From: Deroplatys truncata | Lineage: Eukaryota > Arthropoda > Insecta > Mantodea > Mantidae | DNA: 64,000 nt | NCBI GenBank assembly: GCA_030765065.1 | Contig: CM060976.1 | Location: 56,714,539 to 56,778,538 of the forward strand | Reading direction: 5' to 3' | In this document: positions 45,031 to 56,196 of the stretch, in pieces | Layout of the letters: every line of letters begins with the position of its first letter | How positions within the stretch are numbered: the first letter of the stretch is position 1 | Notes under the pieces: model-generated | What the model was told of the DNA's origin: nothing | Databases searched by the model: none | What the model saw: only the letters and a program-made list of their open reading frames with translations | Position numbers and translations under genes: made by a program

Positions 45031-45464
45031 TTTCATGCACATTTTAAGAAGCATTTGCTATAAAACACAAATGGAATTTGCACGGTGAAAGAGTGAGGGT
45101 TACTGATGGGGAGGGAGAGTTACGGACATTGATACAAGGTTGTTAGCGATTTAAATTTTTGCTGCGCACCTTGATATTGCCCGTTCTGGACCAGTAAAAT
45201 ACTACATAATTTCCACTCCTTCCATACGTATGTACTGTACGCTATGACGTAAGCATTCGGAACTGAGTAACTGATTACATTTTGTCACTACTATGCTATT
45301 GATCATTGCGTTATTGCTGGATCACATGCGTTATAATAATATAACTTACATTATATTTTGTCCACTCTTATATAGTGAGAAATAAAAATGTTTATTTAAA
45401 GATACTTAATTATGGCTAACATCTTGAGCAATTAACAGTGAAATATGACATTCCTTGCAATAAT
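45031..45464. other. Unassigned spacer
   Basis: No recognised feature. Confidence 0.4.
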
Positions 45465-46880
45465 GAGCGAGATGGCTCCGGGGTAACGCCTAAAACTCGC
45501 ATTCGGTACGTCCCGGGTTCGATTCCCGTCGACCACTCACTTTGACCGTAGTTTTTGTGATTTTTCCCTATTCGGTAGGCGAATTGTGGGGTGATTCTCA
45601 TCTACCTCGATTTCCTTTCCATCATTCCTCTTTCATTCCGTTTGCTTCTCATCTTTCAGGTGTGCTTCTAATAGGGATGGGATCTCGATACCGTCGATAC
45701 ATCGATACTCTCCTTACTGGCTGGTATCGAAGTGTGTCTAATACCTTGAGATAAACCTTCGATACTTTTAAATCTTTAAGCTTTGCATTATTGAAAGTTA
45801 TTGTGTTTAACTTTATGCTAGATAAGGAATGAGAGACTTCACGTTATTGCCTTGCACGCATCCTCAGAGTTGCTGGACTATAGTTCTTAATGGACCTTGA
45901 CTGGGTTTCCTGTGGGTGAATGCAACATTCTTTAGACTCATGTTTAAATGAAAACATGCAAAATACTTGGGGAAGGAGTAGAGATACTCGTGTAACATGC
46001 AGCGTTAATCGAGTTGTGAATGAAGCCGATTTAGTTGACGCACTAAATCACGTTCCTGCAATAGCCTTCTTGGGACTCGCTCTCAGTCATTACATTTACC
46101 TACTCCGGTGCCCAAAATCGGCGAATCAGCAGAAACAAATCAAACTCAGGACGTCAGATAATACAGCACATAGAAATATTTGTTATTTTTAGTAGTTTGA
46201 GTTGAGTTATGTAACATTTATATTAGTTTATATTTTCAAGGTTGCAGAATAAAGCAGCACTGTTTTTCTAGGGATAGAAAATCCTCCAAAAGAAAGTTTT
46301 CAGTACAAAACATGTTGCATAGAAAGGGAAGCAAAGAAATTATTATTATTATTATTTACGTTATGTATTATATAACATTTTCTGCCAATTGAATGCAAAA
46401 CAGGAACAGTTTCGGAATTAGCATACAATATACAACATTGGTTACATGCGTTTATGCACAGAGAACTACTAATTAGAAGATAATTCAGTGAACAAGCAAT
46501 CGTTTTTACAGTTTTTTATAAAATGAGTATTGAGTATCGAATATCGACAAATAGTGGTATCATCCCATCACTGGCTTCTAGGTTTCGTGGCGTATAGCGG
46601 TGCCGGGCAGATGGCGCGGATGCTTGCTCAAACAAAAGAGTACTCCCCGTGAACACTAGAGGGCTGGTTGGTCGACGGGTCGTTCATCGCCCTCTCTAGG
46701 CAGCTGAAGCAGTGGGACGGATCTTCAAGCCTGGGACTGTTAGGGTCTCCCGCGCATCTTTGTGGTCTGTCTGTCTGCGGCCTGTAGACTCCTGTGGTTC
46801 CTTCGCTTCATCCCTTCCTCTTTGAGGATGGTAATCACAATATATCTATATGCGCGAGGTGCTCCTATCCTTTGTATAAC
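45465..46880 (+). mobile_element. Long SINE, family S2, split by a hAT-like element
   Basis: Head 45465-45535: GATGGCTCCGGGGTAACGCC (A-box-like) and the B box GGTTCGATTCC. The body runs to TGTGCTTCTAA, is interrupted at 45672, and resumes at 46574 with GCTTCTAGGTTTCGTGG, ATGGCGCGGATGC, GCCCTCTCTAGGCAGCTG and GTGGTTCCTTCGCTTCATCC. Comparison with the uninterrupted copy at 51.5 kb shows exact continuation across the gap. Confidence 0.85.
45672..46573. mobile_element. hAT-like non-autonomous element, 8 bp target-site duplication
   Basis: 902 bp. The left end is TAGGGATGGGATCTCGATAC and the right end, reversed, CAGTGATGGGATGATACCAC; subterminal CGATATTCGATACTC / CATCGATACTC are also inverted. 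Flanks GCTTCTAA (45664-45671) and GCTTCTAG (46574-46581) form an 8 bp duplication with one mismatch. This size and the CAGNGATGGG-like terminus are hallmarks of hAT. The interior has no transposase; a 90-codon frame at 45920-46192 shows no domain. An (ATT)n tract lies at 46339-46359. Confidence 0.85.
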
Positions 46881-46884
46881 CTAT

Positions 46885-47245
46885 ACCTATATTCCATAAC
46901 ATTATTTATTCTTAAAAGAACTGTATTGTGCAAACATTCTCACGGTTAAAAGTTATTACACTAGTCTGCATTTTCAAACTTTGTCAGATGATTTCATAAA
47001 AGCAGATGTTCTTGAATGAAGTTTTTATGCTGATTCCAGAAATAACTTTTTTTCTATCACGTCAGGTTTTACACAAAATAGGTAATGTTTTGACAATTTT
47101 ACTAATGAGCGTAGAAAAGTATTCAAATACCATTTCACACAAGGTAAGTTTTTATTCAAGAAACATTTTAAGAAATACTCTCAACAACTCCCCTAATTTA
47201 TTTCATGACTACATTTTAACAAAACAAGAAGCCAAAGTGTTTCGT
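46885..47245. other. Unassigned spacer
   Basis: AT-rich. An 89-codon frame at 47006-47275 on + overlaps the tail of the gene fragment on the other strand and shows no domain. Confidence 0.4.
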
Positions 47246-47304
47246 TTAATTTTTTTCAAACTTTCTCTTCTTTGACTTCCTTGCAGATCCTTGAAAATGA
47301 CTGT

Positions 47305-48161
47305 TGTCGCAGTAACCTCTCTTGTTATCTTATTTGCTGAGCGCCCGTTATTGTTTTACTATTCTGAACTTTGGGTTCTTTGTCCTCCGGCTAGCTATTA
47401 TTACTCAGTCAAGCAAATATCTCTAAGCAGGGCGTGTAAACGGAAAGGAGTTGTTACTAAAAGATAACACTGATAAAAGAATTTGTTTTTACACTTTTAT
47501 TGCCGTCACACTTAATTAATAGTTCACATCTGTAATCTTTATACACGCTTGACTGAAACTGTTATATTTCCGAATGTAATTACTGTCGTAATAGTTGTCG
47601 CGTATTTCACATTTTGTAACTAACTTTACGACGCGAGAGATTCTGTAGAATTGCGCAATGTGTACCTCGCGAGAGATTGCTGAGAACTGCGTAATGTGTA
47701 CCTCGCGAGAGATTTCTGAGAACTGCGTGATGTGTACCTCGTGAATTATTCTTAGAACTGCGCGATACTTGCTTTTGGCTCAAGAATTTATACTCCCTCT
47801 CCCCGATATGCCTAAACATTATAACAGAGCTGCTGTTAGTTACCAAATCGCTCCAACATTAGCGTCTATTTTGTCAGCCAATCATAATTACAAACATATA
47901 TGCTCTAGGGAAGATATTCCCTCCATTTCTAAAGAAAGGCACGCTACCCTGACGTCATTTGTTTGTCTCTTCTAAGTGATAAACAACTCACCCCATCGCT
48001 TCATTGTTACCCACTCCTATTGTTAGTTTCAGTGAGCGTGTAAACTTATTTCCTAACAATGCTTATGGCTAACAAACATCTAAAATCATTGTCTTACAAT
48101 AATGTTAGTTTACACTACAATCACTGGCATTCACAGTGTTGTGATATAAAATACTGCCTCA
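47305..48161 (-). mobile_element. Solo LTR, family B, with 4 bp target-site duplication
   Basis: 857 bp. In the minus sense it begins TGAGGCAGTATTTTATATCAC and ends GTTACTGCGACA, so TG...CA termini. CTGT flanks it on both sides (47301-47304 and 48162-48165). It lacks the primer-binding-like leader seen at other LTR-B copies. It contains three ~38 bp tandem units with GTGTACCTCGCGAGAGATT (about 47630-47765). It interrupts the arthropod-family gene fragment. Confidence 0.88.
47630..47765. repeat. Minisatellite inside LTR-B (~38 bp unit, 3 copies)
   Basis: CGCGAGAGATT followed by AGAACTGCGTAATGTGTACCT is repeated three times with small changes. Other LTR-B copies have a single unit. Confidence 0.75.
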
Positions 48162-48655
48162 CTGTCCCTCCTCAACATCCAACAGTAGTCGGCCATCATA
48201 GTTTCATTCCATCTCCCCTGGTACCTCCTCTCCATTTCCTTAATATCTTGGTGAAAACGTTCACCCTGCTGTTCACTATAATGTCCCAGATTTTCTGGAA
48301 AGTAATCGATATGTGAATGCAGGAAATGCGCCTCTACACTCATCTTCTTGAAATTTTCCAACATTGTTTCGACAATGGCCTTGTAATTAGGATCTTTGTT
48401 ATTGCCTAAGAGGTTTTCAGTAACTGATCGGAAGGCGGTCCATGCTTCTATTTCTCTCTCATTCATTGTCTTCTCAAAATATCCATCCTTCATCAATTTC
48501 TTTATTTGAGGACCAACAAAAAGTCCAACCTTTAATTTTTCTTGTGTAATGAAAGGTAATTTCTTGGAAAGGTACTTGAAGCAAGGTCCATCCTGTGGTA
48601 GAACCCTTACAAATTGCTTCATCAAGCCCAATTTTATGTGTAGTGGCGGAAGCAA

Positions 48656-49639
48656 TATCTTTATATCGCTATATCTCTATATTTTTGAATTGAAATTGTG
48701 AAAAAATCATACGTGATACAAAAAAAAAATAAAAGCAGTTCTGAAATCAGCATAAAAGGTGAGTCAGAATCACTTATTAGTTTTCAGTCATCGGATATCA
48801 TGCAGACTAGTGTTATCATATGTTTTAGTTTGTGTAATTTGTTACTGTAAATACTGGAGAATGTTAGCATAACCCCTATTCTTTACTGCCTTATAGTCTA
48901 ACGATATGCACTTTAGCCAGACTGTTTCTTTTTTTCATTTCTTTTTTTTCACTTTTCCTACATTCATTATGCAATGCTATGTTGCCTCTATTTTTCTCCC
49001 TCTACTTTATATGCACTGCTACTTTTAGCATGTATGTTTTTTCGTGAAGGAAAAGGCCATAACAAACGGAGTAAATGCGATACGGCTCTCACATTCTTTA
49101 TAAAACTTAGATCAATAGGAAAAATCTTCGATACTTTTATGTACACTTCTAAACTCGCATGCCAAGAAAAATGACAGCACCCAGTAAAACCTGCAACAAA
49201 TATCAGATGAAGAATCGAGCACGTTATAATTTGTTACTTTCTGCATCTTCTCCTTTTTCCTCTTCTCGGTGTTTTGGGAAAGTGTCGATTTAACGCTTTA
49301 TTTTTGTTGCTGGTACGTTTTTCTTTTCCTTCCTCTGCGCTTTCTTGTACGTGCTGAAATTCTTTGATTGATACAAGGCTGCAGCAGATGTGGATACACT
49401 TTGATCGAAACTTTGATTTGTTCTTCGTCTATTGCAGTCTCCTACAAATGATGGTATATTACTGCAAAAAAGCGACAAGCTGGGAGCTTCTTTGTTCGGT
49501 TAACTTTTATAAGACTACAACTTATGGTTTTGATCTGAACACGTAGTGTTTTGTGTGCTTCTGATCGTAGTTCTACGTTCTACAGGGCTCGACCATACTT
49601 ATGTTATTGTTTAGTTGGGAGAGATAAAAGAGAGAGAGA
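48656..49639. other. Unassigned spacer
   Basis: AT-rich. It begins just upstream (minus sense) of the arthropod-family fragment; I see no further exon of that family. Short ORFs have no domain. Confidence 0.4.
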
Positions 49640-49865
49640 GAAAAAATCGTATGTTATACATTCACATGACTTTCTCTACCCTCTATCTCAAATGTTTAAG
49701 AGCTGGACGCTATACGCTAAACTTAAAATTAGAAGTCGTATTTTTGTTGGATGGTAGTTGTTCATGTTTATATGCACAACGTATGGGAGCCAATTTGTCG
49801 CGGTAACTCGTCGCATATTATTGTTTCACTATATTGCATTTTGGGTTCATTGTCCTCCGGCTAGC

Positions 49866-49920
<55 letters not shown>

Positions 49921-51381
49921 TCGAGCAAATCTCTTAAACAGGGTGTGTAAACTGAAAGGATTTATTACTGAAAGATAACACTGATAAAATAATTTGTTTT
50001 TACACTTTTATTGCCGTCACAATTAATTAAGTTCACATATTGAATCTTGATACACGCCAAACTGAAACTGTTATATTTTCTAATATCACTATAATCACTT
50101 ATTTACTGCACATTATTAATTCGCGTATTTCACATTTATAACTAACTTTACGACGAGAGAGATTCTGAGAATTGCGTAACGTGTACTTTATGTATGCTTC
50201 CGTTGAACTACGCGACGATAACTCACGAATACTTATTTTGAACTGATCGACGTATTACACGCGAATGCTTCTGTTGGACTGAGCGACGTGTAATGCGCAA
50301 ATGTTTCTGTTGGAATGACGAAATCTGCCTCTGACTTTAGCTTTTTATACTCCCACACCCCGATATGCCTAAAGATTATAACCGAGCTGCAATTGGTTAA
50401 TAAAACGCGCCAACATTAGCGTCTATTTTTATATCCAATCAAAGATTACGAAAACATTTGCTTTAGGGAAAATATTCCCGCTATTTCTAAGAAAAGCGCG
50501 TCAATCTGACGTCATTTGTTTGTCTCTTCTAATTAATATTCAACTCACCCCCTCGCACATTCTTATCCGCTCCTATTGTCAGTTTCAGTGAGGTTGTGTA
50601 AACTTATTTCCTAACAATGCATATAATTAACAAACATCTCAAATCAATGTCATACAATAATGCTTATTTACACTACAATCACTCTGGCATTTACATTATT
50701 GTGATACAAATTACTGCCACAAATTCCATACTGTTTCCATGTAATCGCGAGAAACAACTGAAAGGACTTAAAGAGAATGACCAAGAAATTAATAATTCGA
50801 ACCTTTAATAGCGGATATCTCTAACGGATTATGCCATAAAAGTTTATTAAGTAAATGGTGTGTTTTTATATATCTACATTTTTTATGTGGTATGTTTTCG
50901 TCTATTGCTTAACGTTTACAAGTTATACAAGATTATACAAAATTCCTTCTGAATGAAGTGAACTTCATAGGCTATTAACAGCAAATTCAAGAAATAAATT
51001 ATATAAATATAAGATGTAAATATCTTTCATATATGGTATATTAATTAAAACCATTAGATCCATTGTTTTGAAAACAAAAATTTCGAAAAATGTTCCATGT
51101 ATAGGGTAGTGGGTGGAGAAGTTTCTTGAAAATTCTGAGGTCGCCTCCCTGGAAGATATTAAACTCAAATACGAAGTTTGGTATTTATCCGACTTTTCGT
51201 TTTTGAGTTATGTTTTCATAGACATAGACACACACACACGCGGACCTTTTACTAAAAATGCCTTTTTTGGATTCAGGTGGCCTCAAAACATGTATTTCCG
51301 GTGAAATCTCGGTATCGAATTTGTGAGTAGAATGCAATACTTCCCCTACTTACTGTACGTAGTAGAGAAAGTAAAAAGTTA
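49640..51381 (-). repeat. R-family copy R-n, interrupted by an LTR-B insertion
   Basis: Minus-strand R in two parts: 49640-49732 (TTATACATTCACATGACTTTC to GCTAAACTTAAAATT) and 50710-51381 (AATTCCATACTGTTTCCATG to GTAGTAGAGAAAGTAAAAAG). AATT is duplicated at the junctions. A short (AC)n tract lies near 51227. Confidence 0.82.
49733..50709 (-). mobile_element. LTR family B copy with primer-binding-like leader, inserted in R-n
   Basis: In the minus sense it starts TGTGGCAGTAATTTGTATCAC at 50709, has the TATA and poly-A signal region as in the 33.5 kb copy, then CGCGACAAATTGGCTCCCATACGTTG (primer-binding-like) and about 50 bp ending TACGACTTCT at 49733. AATT flanks both sides. An (ATT)n tract (49865-49918) lies inside. 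Confidence 0.78.
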
Positions 51382-51474
51382 TAATTATAAGATATACGTT
51401 ATGACAGTATAAATAAAAACTAAAACGTATAAGTTGTATTAAATGTTGTAGTACAGCTTAGTTTTTCCACGCCG

Positions 51475-51985
51475 AGTGAATTGGCTCCGCGGTAACGTGA
51501 GAGGCTCGCATTCGGAATTCCCGGTTTCGATTCCCGTCGACCGTCCACTCTGACGTTGGGCTTTTTGTCGTTTTCCCTGGTCGCTAGAGTGGCTCCTCAT
51601 ATACCAGTTCATTTCCCTTTCATTCCGTTTCCTTCTCATGTTGTTTCAGGATTACTTCTAGGTTTTGTGGCGTGTGGCTGTGCGGTATAGATGGCGCAGA
51701 TGCCTGCTTCAATACAAAAGTATTCCCCCATGGACACTAAGGGCTGCCTGGTTGAACATGTCGTTTAACACCCTCTCTGGGCAGCTCCAGTAGCGAGTCG
51801 GCTCTTCGAGCCAAGGACTGTTAGGTACTTCCACGCGTCTCTATGGCCTGTCTGTCTGCAGCCTCCTGTGGTTCTTTCACTTCATCCCTTCCTTCTGGCA
51901 GCTGCTAGCCGCTATAGAGCTCCCGTAGGTTGCAGTGTGCAAGGTCTGTCCCTCCGTTGGATACCCTATAACCTATAGATTTTGC
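51475..51985 (+). mobile_element. Long SINE, family S2, uninterrupted copy
   Basis: About 510 bp. Head TTGGCTCCGCGGTAACGTG and B-box-like GGTTTCGATTCCC near 51522-51534. The body shows no interruption: TTCATTCCGTTTCC, ATGGCGCAGATGCC, CTCTCTGGGCAGCTC, GTGGTTCTTTCACTTCATCC, GTTGCAGTGTGCAAGGTC. It is the best reference for the family in this window. Confidence 0.82.
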
Positions 51986-53517
51986 ACTCCTCTTTTCTTC
52001 AAAAACAGTCTCTACGAAAATATAACCAATAATTTTCGGGTAATGTTCAATTTTGAATTAATAGTTTGTATTAATGCGTATAATAAACTGGAGTTTTAAT
52101 ATATGTGTGTGTGCATGTGAGTTCGTCATACATTTCCCGCAAGAGTTGTCAAACAGTTTAAAGCTTGGTATAAAATAAGTACACTTAACATCCTTAGGCT
52201 ATACTTAGGAAATTGTTCTTTGGTATCTTAATTATTTTGCCCAAGAGCGAATATGATATAAAACACAATTAGAAGATCGAAATATCTCCCTTGTTTTAAT
52301 TTGTTCTGAAATTTGCTACACCTGCTTTTGTTACTATTATTTGTGTAAATAAACCAGTTACCATCAAGAACCGTATAATTCCGATCGCGTTGTAAGCATA
52401 AGGAAAAGGCGTGGGTTTGTGCGTTGTTAAACTTTCTGTTTAATTTTTAATTACTATTATTAGATGTGTAAAAACCACTATTACTGCTTTTCATGACTTC
52501 ACCCAGAGAGAGAAAGTTGGAGGTCTATGATGAGGTAGAGTGGGAAAGAGGCCATTTTCGTACCTCTCTCCTTTTGCTGCTCACCTAGCTCTGACCTTTG
52601 TTCATAGGCCAATGCATGTGTGTCGGATTGAATTAAAACAAAGAGAAACTGGCTCACCCAGAGCTTCTGGTGCGGATCACATGAGTTTCTGCCTAGAGAA
52701 AGAAAAACACTAGGAAATCAGAAGTATCGGTACTTTTCCGTGCGTTTCGACTGTAGATTGTGTAATTTAAGCGAAATTTTTTATAAGAGTTATGGATATG
52801 GAATCAAAGCGCTTTACATAGCGTATTTTTATTCTCTACGCTGCAGGAAGTTTGGGTTAAAACAGGTGACTTTTCTTCTTCCTTCACGGTTTATGCATTG
52901 CCTGTTCCGGTCTCATATTGTTTAAGTCATCTTTTTCGGGTTCGTTCAACTGGTCTTCGTCCACTAGGTTTGTAACAAAAGGCTTGTTTGGGTATTCCTT
53001 CTTCCGGCATACGGTCGAGATGTTCAACTCATTTATTTATATGTTTCTGTATCTCTTCTAGTAGGGGTTGTATTTTTAGCTCTCTTCTCTGATCATCTCA
53101 TTTCTAATATGCTCCTCTGTCGTACAGCCCATAATGATCGTAAAAACAGGTCCTCTGGTCTTCCAGGTTGGGGGTTTTGCACTGGGCTGGAAACCCACCA
53201 TGTAAAATAACACTTCTTATTAGTCTCTTTGAAATAAGTAAGGAAGATGGGCTACAGAAAGCAATATATCAACTGAATCAAATATGTAAAAATGTGATAT
53301 GAATATATCTAAACTAAAACACAAGTAATGACATTCCAAGGAAGATATCCAGTAAGAAGCAAAATAGTATTAGAAGACTACATATTGGAAAAAATAGCAC
53401 ATTTCCAATATCTGGCTGCGATGTGACTTATGACCATTTTTATTTTTTATAAACAGAAAATACCAAAATTCCAAGCAGTGCAGAACTATCAAACGAACTT
53501 TTTAGAATAATTAGGTG
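51986..53517. other. Unassigned stretch
   Basis: About 1.5 kb of mixed AT-rich sequence; no gene or known repeat recognised. Confidence 0.4.
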
Positions 53518-53872
53518 ATTTGTTTGGACTAAAAATAGTGACCCGTTTGGATTAGTGGTAGTTTTCCATGATGCGTGACAAACACTACCTTTCTCTTCTA
53601 ACAATGAAGAAAGTCTCTGTGAGCAACCTGAGGTATGAAAACCACGGTCGAAGCATAGGAGCTCAATATGGACCACCTCTTATCAAAACAGATGACTTAT
53701 TTGGACCAAAACTAGTGATCATTTGGACCAGGGGTAGTTTTCTATGTTGAGTGACAACCACTACTTTTTCCTCTCACGCCTCTAACAGTCAGTACCAATA
53801 ACGAAGTCTACGTGAGCAACCTGAGGTCGAGGTATAGGAGTTCAATATGGACTACCCATCAGTACAGATGAA
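53518..53872. repeat. Tandem duplication, ~175 bp unit, two diverged copies
   Basis: Unit 1 starts GATTTGTTTGGACTAAAAAT and unit 2 GACTTATTTGGACCAAAACT near 53693. Both contain GGTAGTTTTC, GTGACAA, CACTAC, GTGAGCAACCTGAGG, ATAGGAG and TCAATATGGAC in the same order. Confidence 0.75.
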
Positions 53873-54829
53873 ACGTATACATAAATATTAGTATTGAAAT
53901 AACAGTAATACAAAAATAAAACGGGTATGTAGTAAAAAAAAGTGTTTTCGTTTTATGCCAAGGCCGCAAATCGCGCTAATGCGTGATAGTAACATAAGTT
54001 AATGTTAGTAACATATATGTAATGATTACCAACCTTGTTATAAGTGTTGTTGAATATCTACGCGAAGACATTTCTGACATCGTCGTGTGAAATTACCATT
54101 CACACGAATAAGTTCTTGCGTAATGTTTATAATTTCCGCTTTTATATTACCCTTATATTCGTCTATGGTATGGGGATTGTCCCTATAAACTTTATTTTTT
54201 TAGCGTTTAGCGTCCCCGTTGTTCTAAATTTATTGACCAAACATTTCAGTGTCTCTACCCGGAACTGGATAACTCCGAAATTGCTACTGAAATTGTCTAC
54301 ACACTTGTGTACATGATTCAGTTTTCACGTATGTATCGTATATAAGAATACGTTGTTCAAGCGTGAATTTTTTGGCAGGCATTTCTGTGGACTATTAAGA
54401 GAATAATATTCCTAAGGAAATCACACTCAATAAACGTATTGTCAAAACACTTCACAACACGAAGACAAAGCAACGACTGAGAGAGACCACAGTTGATTAA
54501 CGTACCCTTGATATGTGCTGCGCCGCTTCTGCACGGTGACATTATACCGAGGTCTCCCGCCTCGGCCGATACGCATATAAGGCGAATGTGTCCTTGGCAT
54601 ACAACGAAGGCACTGTAGAAGGCTGTAAAAATGTTGTGAAGTAAATCGATTAAACTATGGTATTATTCATAAATCATAAATGCAATGTCAATTTTATCAA
54701 ATGAATTTTAAATCAACTGATAAAGCTTTCCGTATGGTCATGTAGAACTGAAACTAGACACTGAGAACAGTGAAACAAAGTTGCTTTTTTGATTTATCTC
54801 AAGGTTTTTATTGTGAAATTCAATACCAT
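53873..54829. other. Unassigned; one GC hairpin
   Basis: Mostly AT-rich and unassigned. CCGAGGTCTCCCGCCTCGG (54548-54566) can form a small hairpin. A 61-codon minus frame there has no domain. Confidence 0.4.
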
Positions 54830-55200
54830 TGTGCTTTTTAACGCAGTTGGTAGATGGCTAAAATGGTTCTTTGGCTTGACATGTACAGTGTTTTTCCTTC
54901 ACACTATGGTTAACCGCACTCCGGCAGCTCGGGCTCCCGCCGAGACAGTTATAATATTCCCGCAAACGCTTTACTTTTTCATAGTTACAATTATAATGAA
55001 AATAAGCACATACCTCATTGTAAGAGACATTGGAAATGTTCTTTTCTATGCGCACATTTCCGGCATCCTCTCAAAAGGTTTTTATTCACACTCGAGAGTT
55101 CAATATCCGAAATTGAGTGAATTTCTCGTCTGATGTTTTCTTTTAGTTCTTATAATATAATTACGAGGGTTTGGTACATACACCTTATTGTTTATGTGAT
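54830..55200 (-). pseudogene. Mariner remnant M4 (C-terminus and 3' end), minus strand
   Basis: In the minus sense: GTGTATGTACC, AAGAACTAAAAGAAAACATC and GAGAAATTCACTCAATTTCG, then ATGAGGTATGTGCTTATTTTC and AGTGTGAAGGAAAAACACTG. This is the same order as M3 and M5. Only the C-terminal codons and the 3' region remain. Confidence 0.6.
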
Positions 55201-55237
55201 CATCAGAGCCGGCTAAGCTTCTGTAACTGGATTTTGC

Positions 55238-55890
55238 GAAATGATAAAAGTAACTAATCCACGCTTAACATACTTCTCTGACGAAGCATGGTTCCATGTA
55301 TATGGCTATGTTTCGTCGCAAAATAATATAATGGAATACAGACAAACCCGATTTTACACACGAATTCCCTTTAATGATGCGAAAATTTGTGCCCAGTAAA
55401 TGCACACACAATAATATGACGTATATTTTTCGAACAAACAACAAATGCAGAGAAACAAACAGCATACTGCTGATGAGTCGTTAAATTTAATTTAGGACAT
55501 TTTTGAAGATAGGTTATTTAGTGAAGGATATGGCCCTCACGATCCCGTGGTTTTAACTGTATGCGATTTTTGTCGATGGGGGAACTTGAAAACTAAAGTG
55601 TATGCAACAACCCCCATACATTGGAAGAACTAAAAGAAAGCACCAGGAGAGAAATTCACTCAATTTCGAATATTGAATTCTGAGCAAATTTCCTGAGAAG
55701 ATATTAGAAATATGCGGGTAGTGGAGGACAAAATTTCCAACATATCTTATAATGCATGTCCTATAATTGCAATTATAACTATAAGAACGTGAAACTGTTG
55801 CGGGCATATTATTTTATTTGTTTCGGCTATAGACCGAGCCGGTGCGCGAACCCCAACCAGTGGCCGCAATGTGAGGGCAAAGCACTGTAT
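55238..55890 (+). pseudogene. Mariner remnant M5, plus strand
   Basis: Begins near YFSDEAWFHVYGYVSSQNN (first Asp, 55270-55325), skips most of the middle, and continues with FEDRLFSEGYGPHDPV, a decayed LWGNLKTKVYATTP and IHWKN to the C-terminus and shared 3' region (TTGCGGGCATATTATT, AGGGCAAAGCACTG). Stops and small gaps throughout. With M4 it forms an inverted pair. Confidence 0.68.
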
Positions 55891-56019
55891 ATCTCATCAG
55901 GAGGTACAATATGCATTTGCTGACCTAGTATCACTCGCTTTCACAAAAAAGACAGTCTCAGATTCTTTTACGAAAACTTTTGAGAAGAAGACTGCAACTT
56001 TCCACCATATTTGTGGACT

Positions 56020-56196
56020 AAATTAAATTGAGTTTATTTATGGACGCCCTTTAACTGATATGGTTCTTAGCGTTCCAATCTATATTGGGCGTGAAAGATG
56101 AGAAATTTTGTTCAGAGGCCTCCTTATCAGGCTTGAGGTTCCTTTACGTGCCGTAAATCTACGACACGGACCACCGGCTTTACTTTCCTTTCCTAC
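56020..56196 (-). mobile_element. tRNA-derived SINE, family S1, truncated
   Basis: Minus-strand body and tail of S1 (GGACGCCCTTTAACTGATAT, CGTAAATCTACGACACGGAC) ending at CTTTCCTTTCC. The tRNA-like head is missing, cut where mariner sequence begins. Confidence 0.78.

Larger units (their letters stand above)
47246..48655 (-). pseudogene. C-terminal fragment of a conserved arthropod protein family, split by a solo LTR
   Basis: Minus strand. The main part is 48655-48162: MLPPLHIKLGLMKQFVRVL at its start, then KVGLFVGPQIKKLMKDGYF, EAWTAFRSVTENLLGNNKD, AHFLHSHIDYFPENLGHYSE, QGERFHQDIKEMERRYQGRW and MADYCWMLRRDS. I recognise this as a family seen in many copies in arthropod genomes, but I cannot give it an established name or function. 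The ORF seems to end with VFYITTL, yet those residues are translated LTR. Past the LTR and its 4 bp duplication the frame resumes at 47300 and ends in a basic tail (HFQGSARKSKKRKFEKN) with TAA at 47248-47246. No in-frame upstream start or exon was found, so the 5' part is lost or lies in unseen exons; a transposon origin is possible. Confidence 0.65.
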
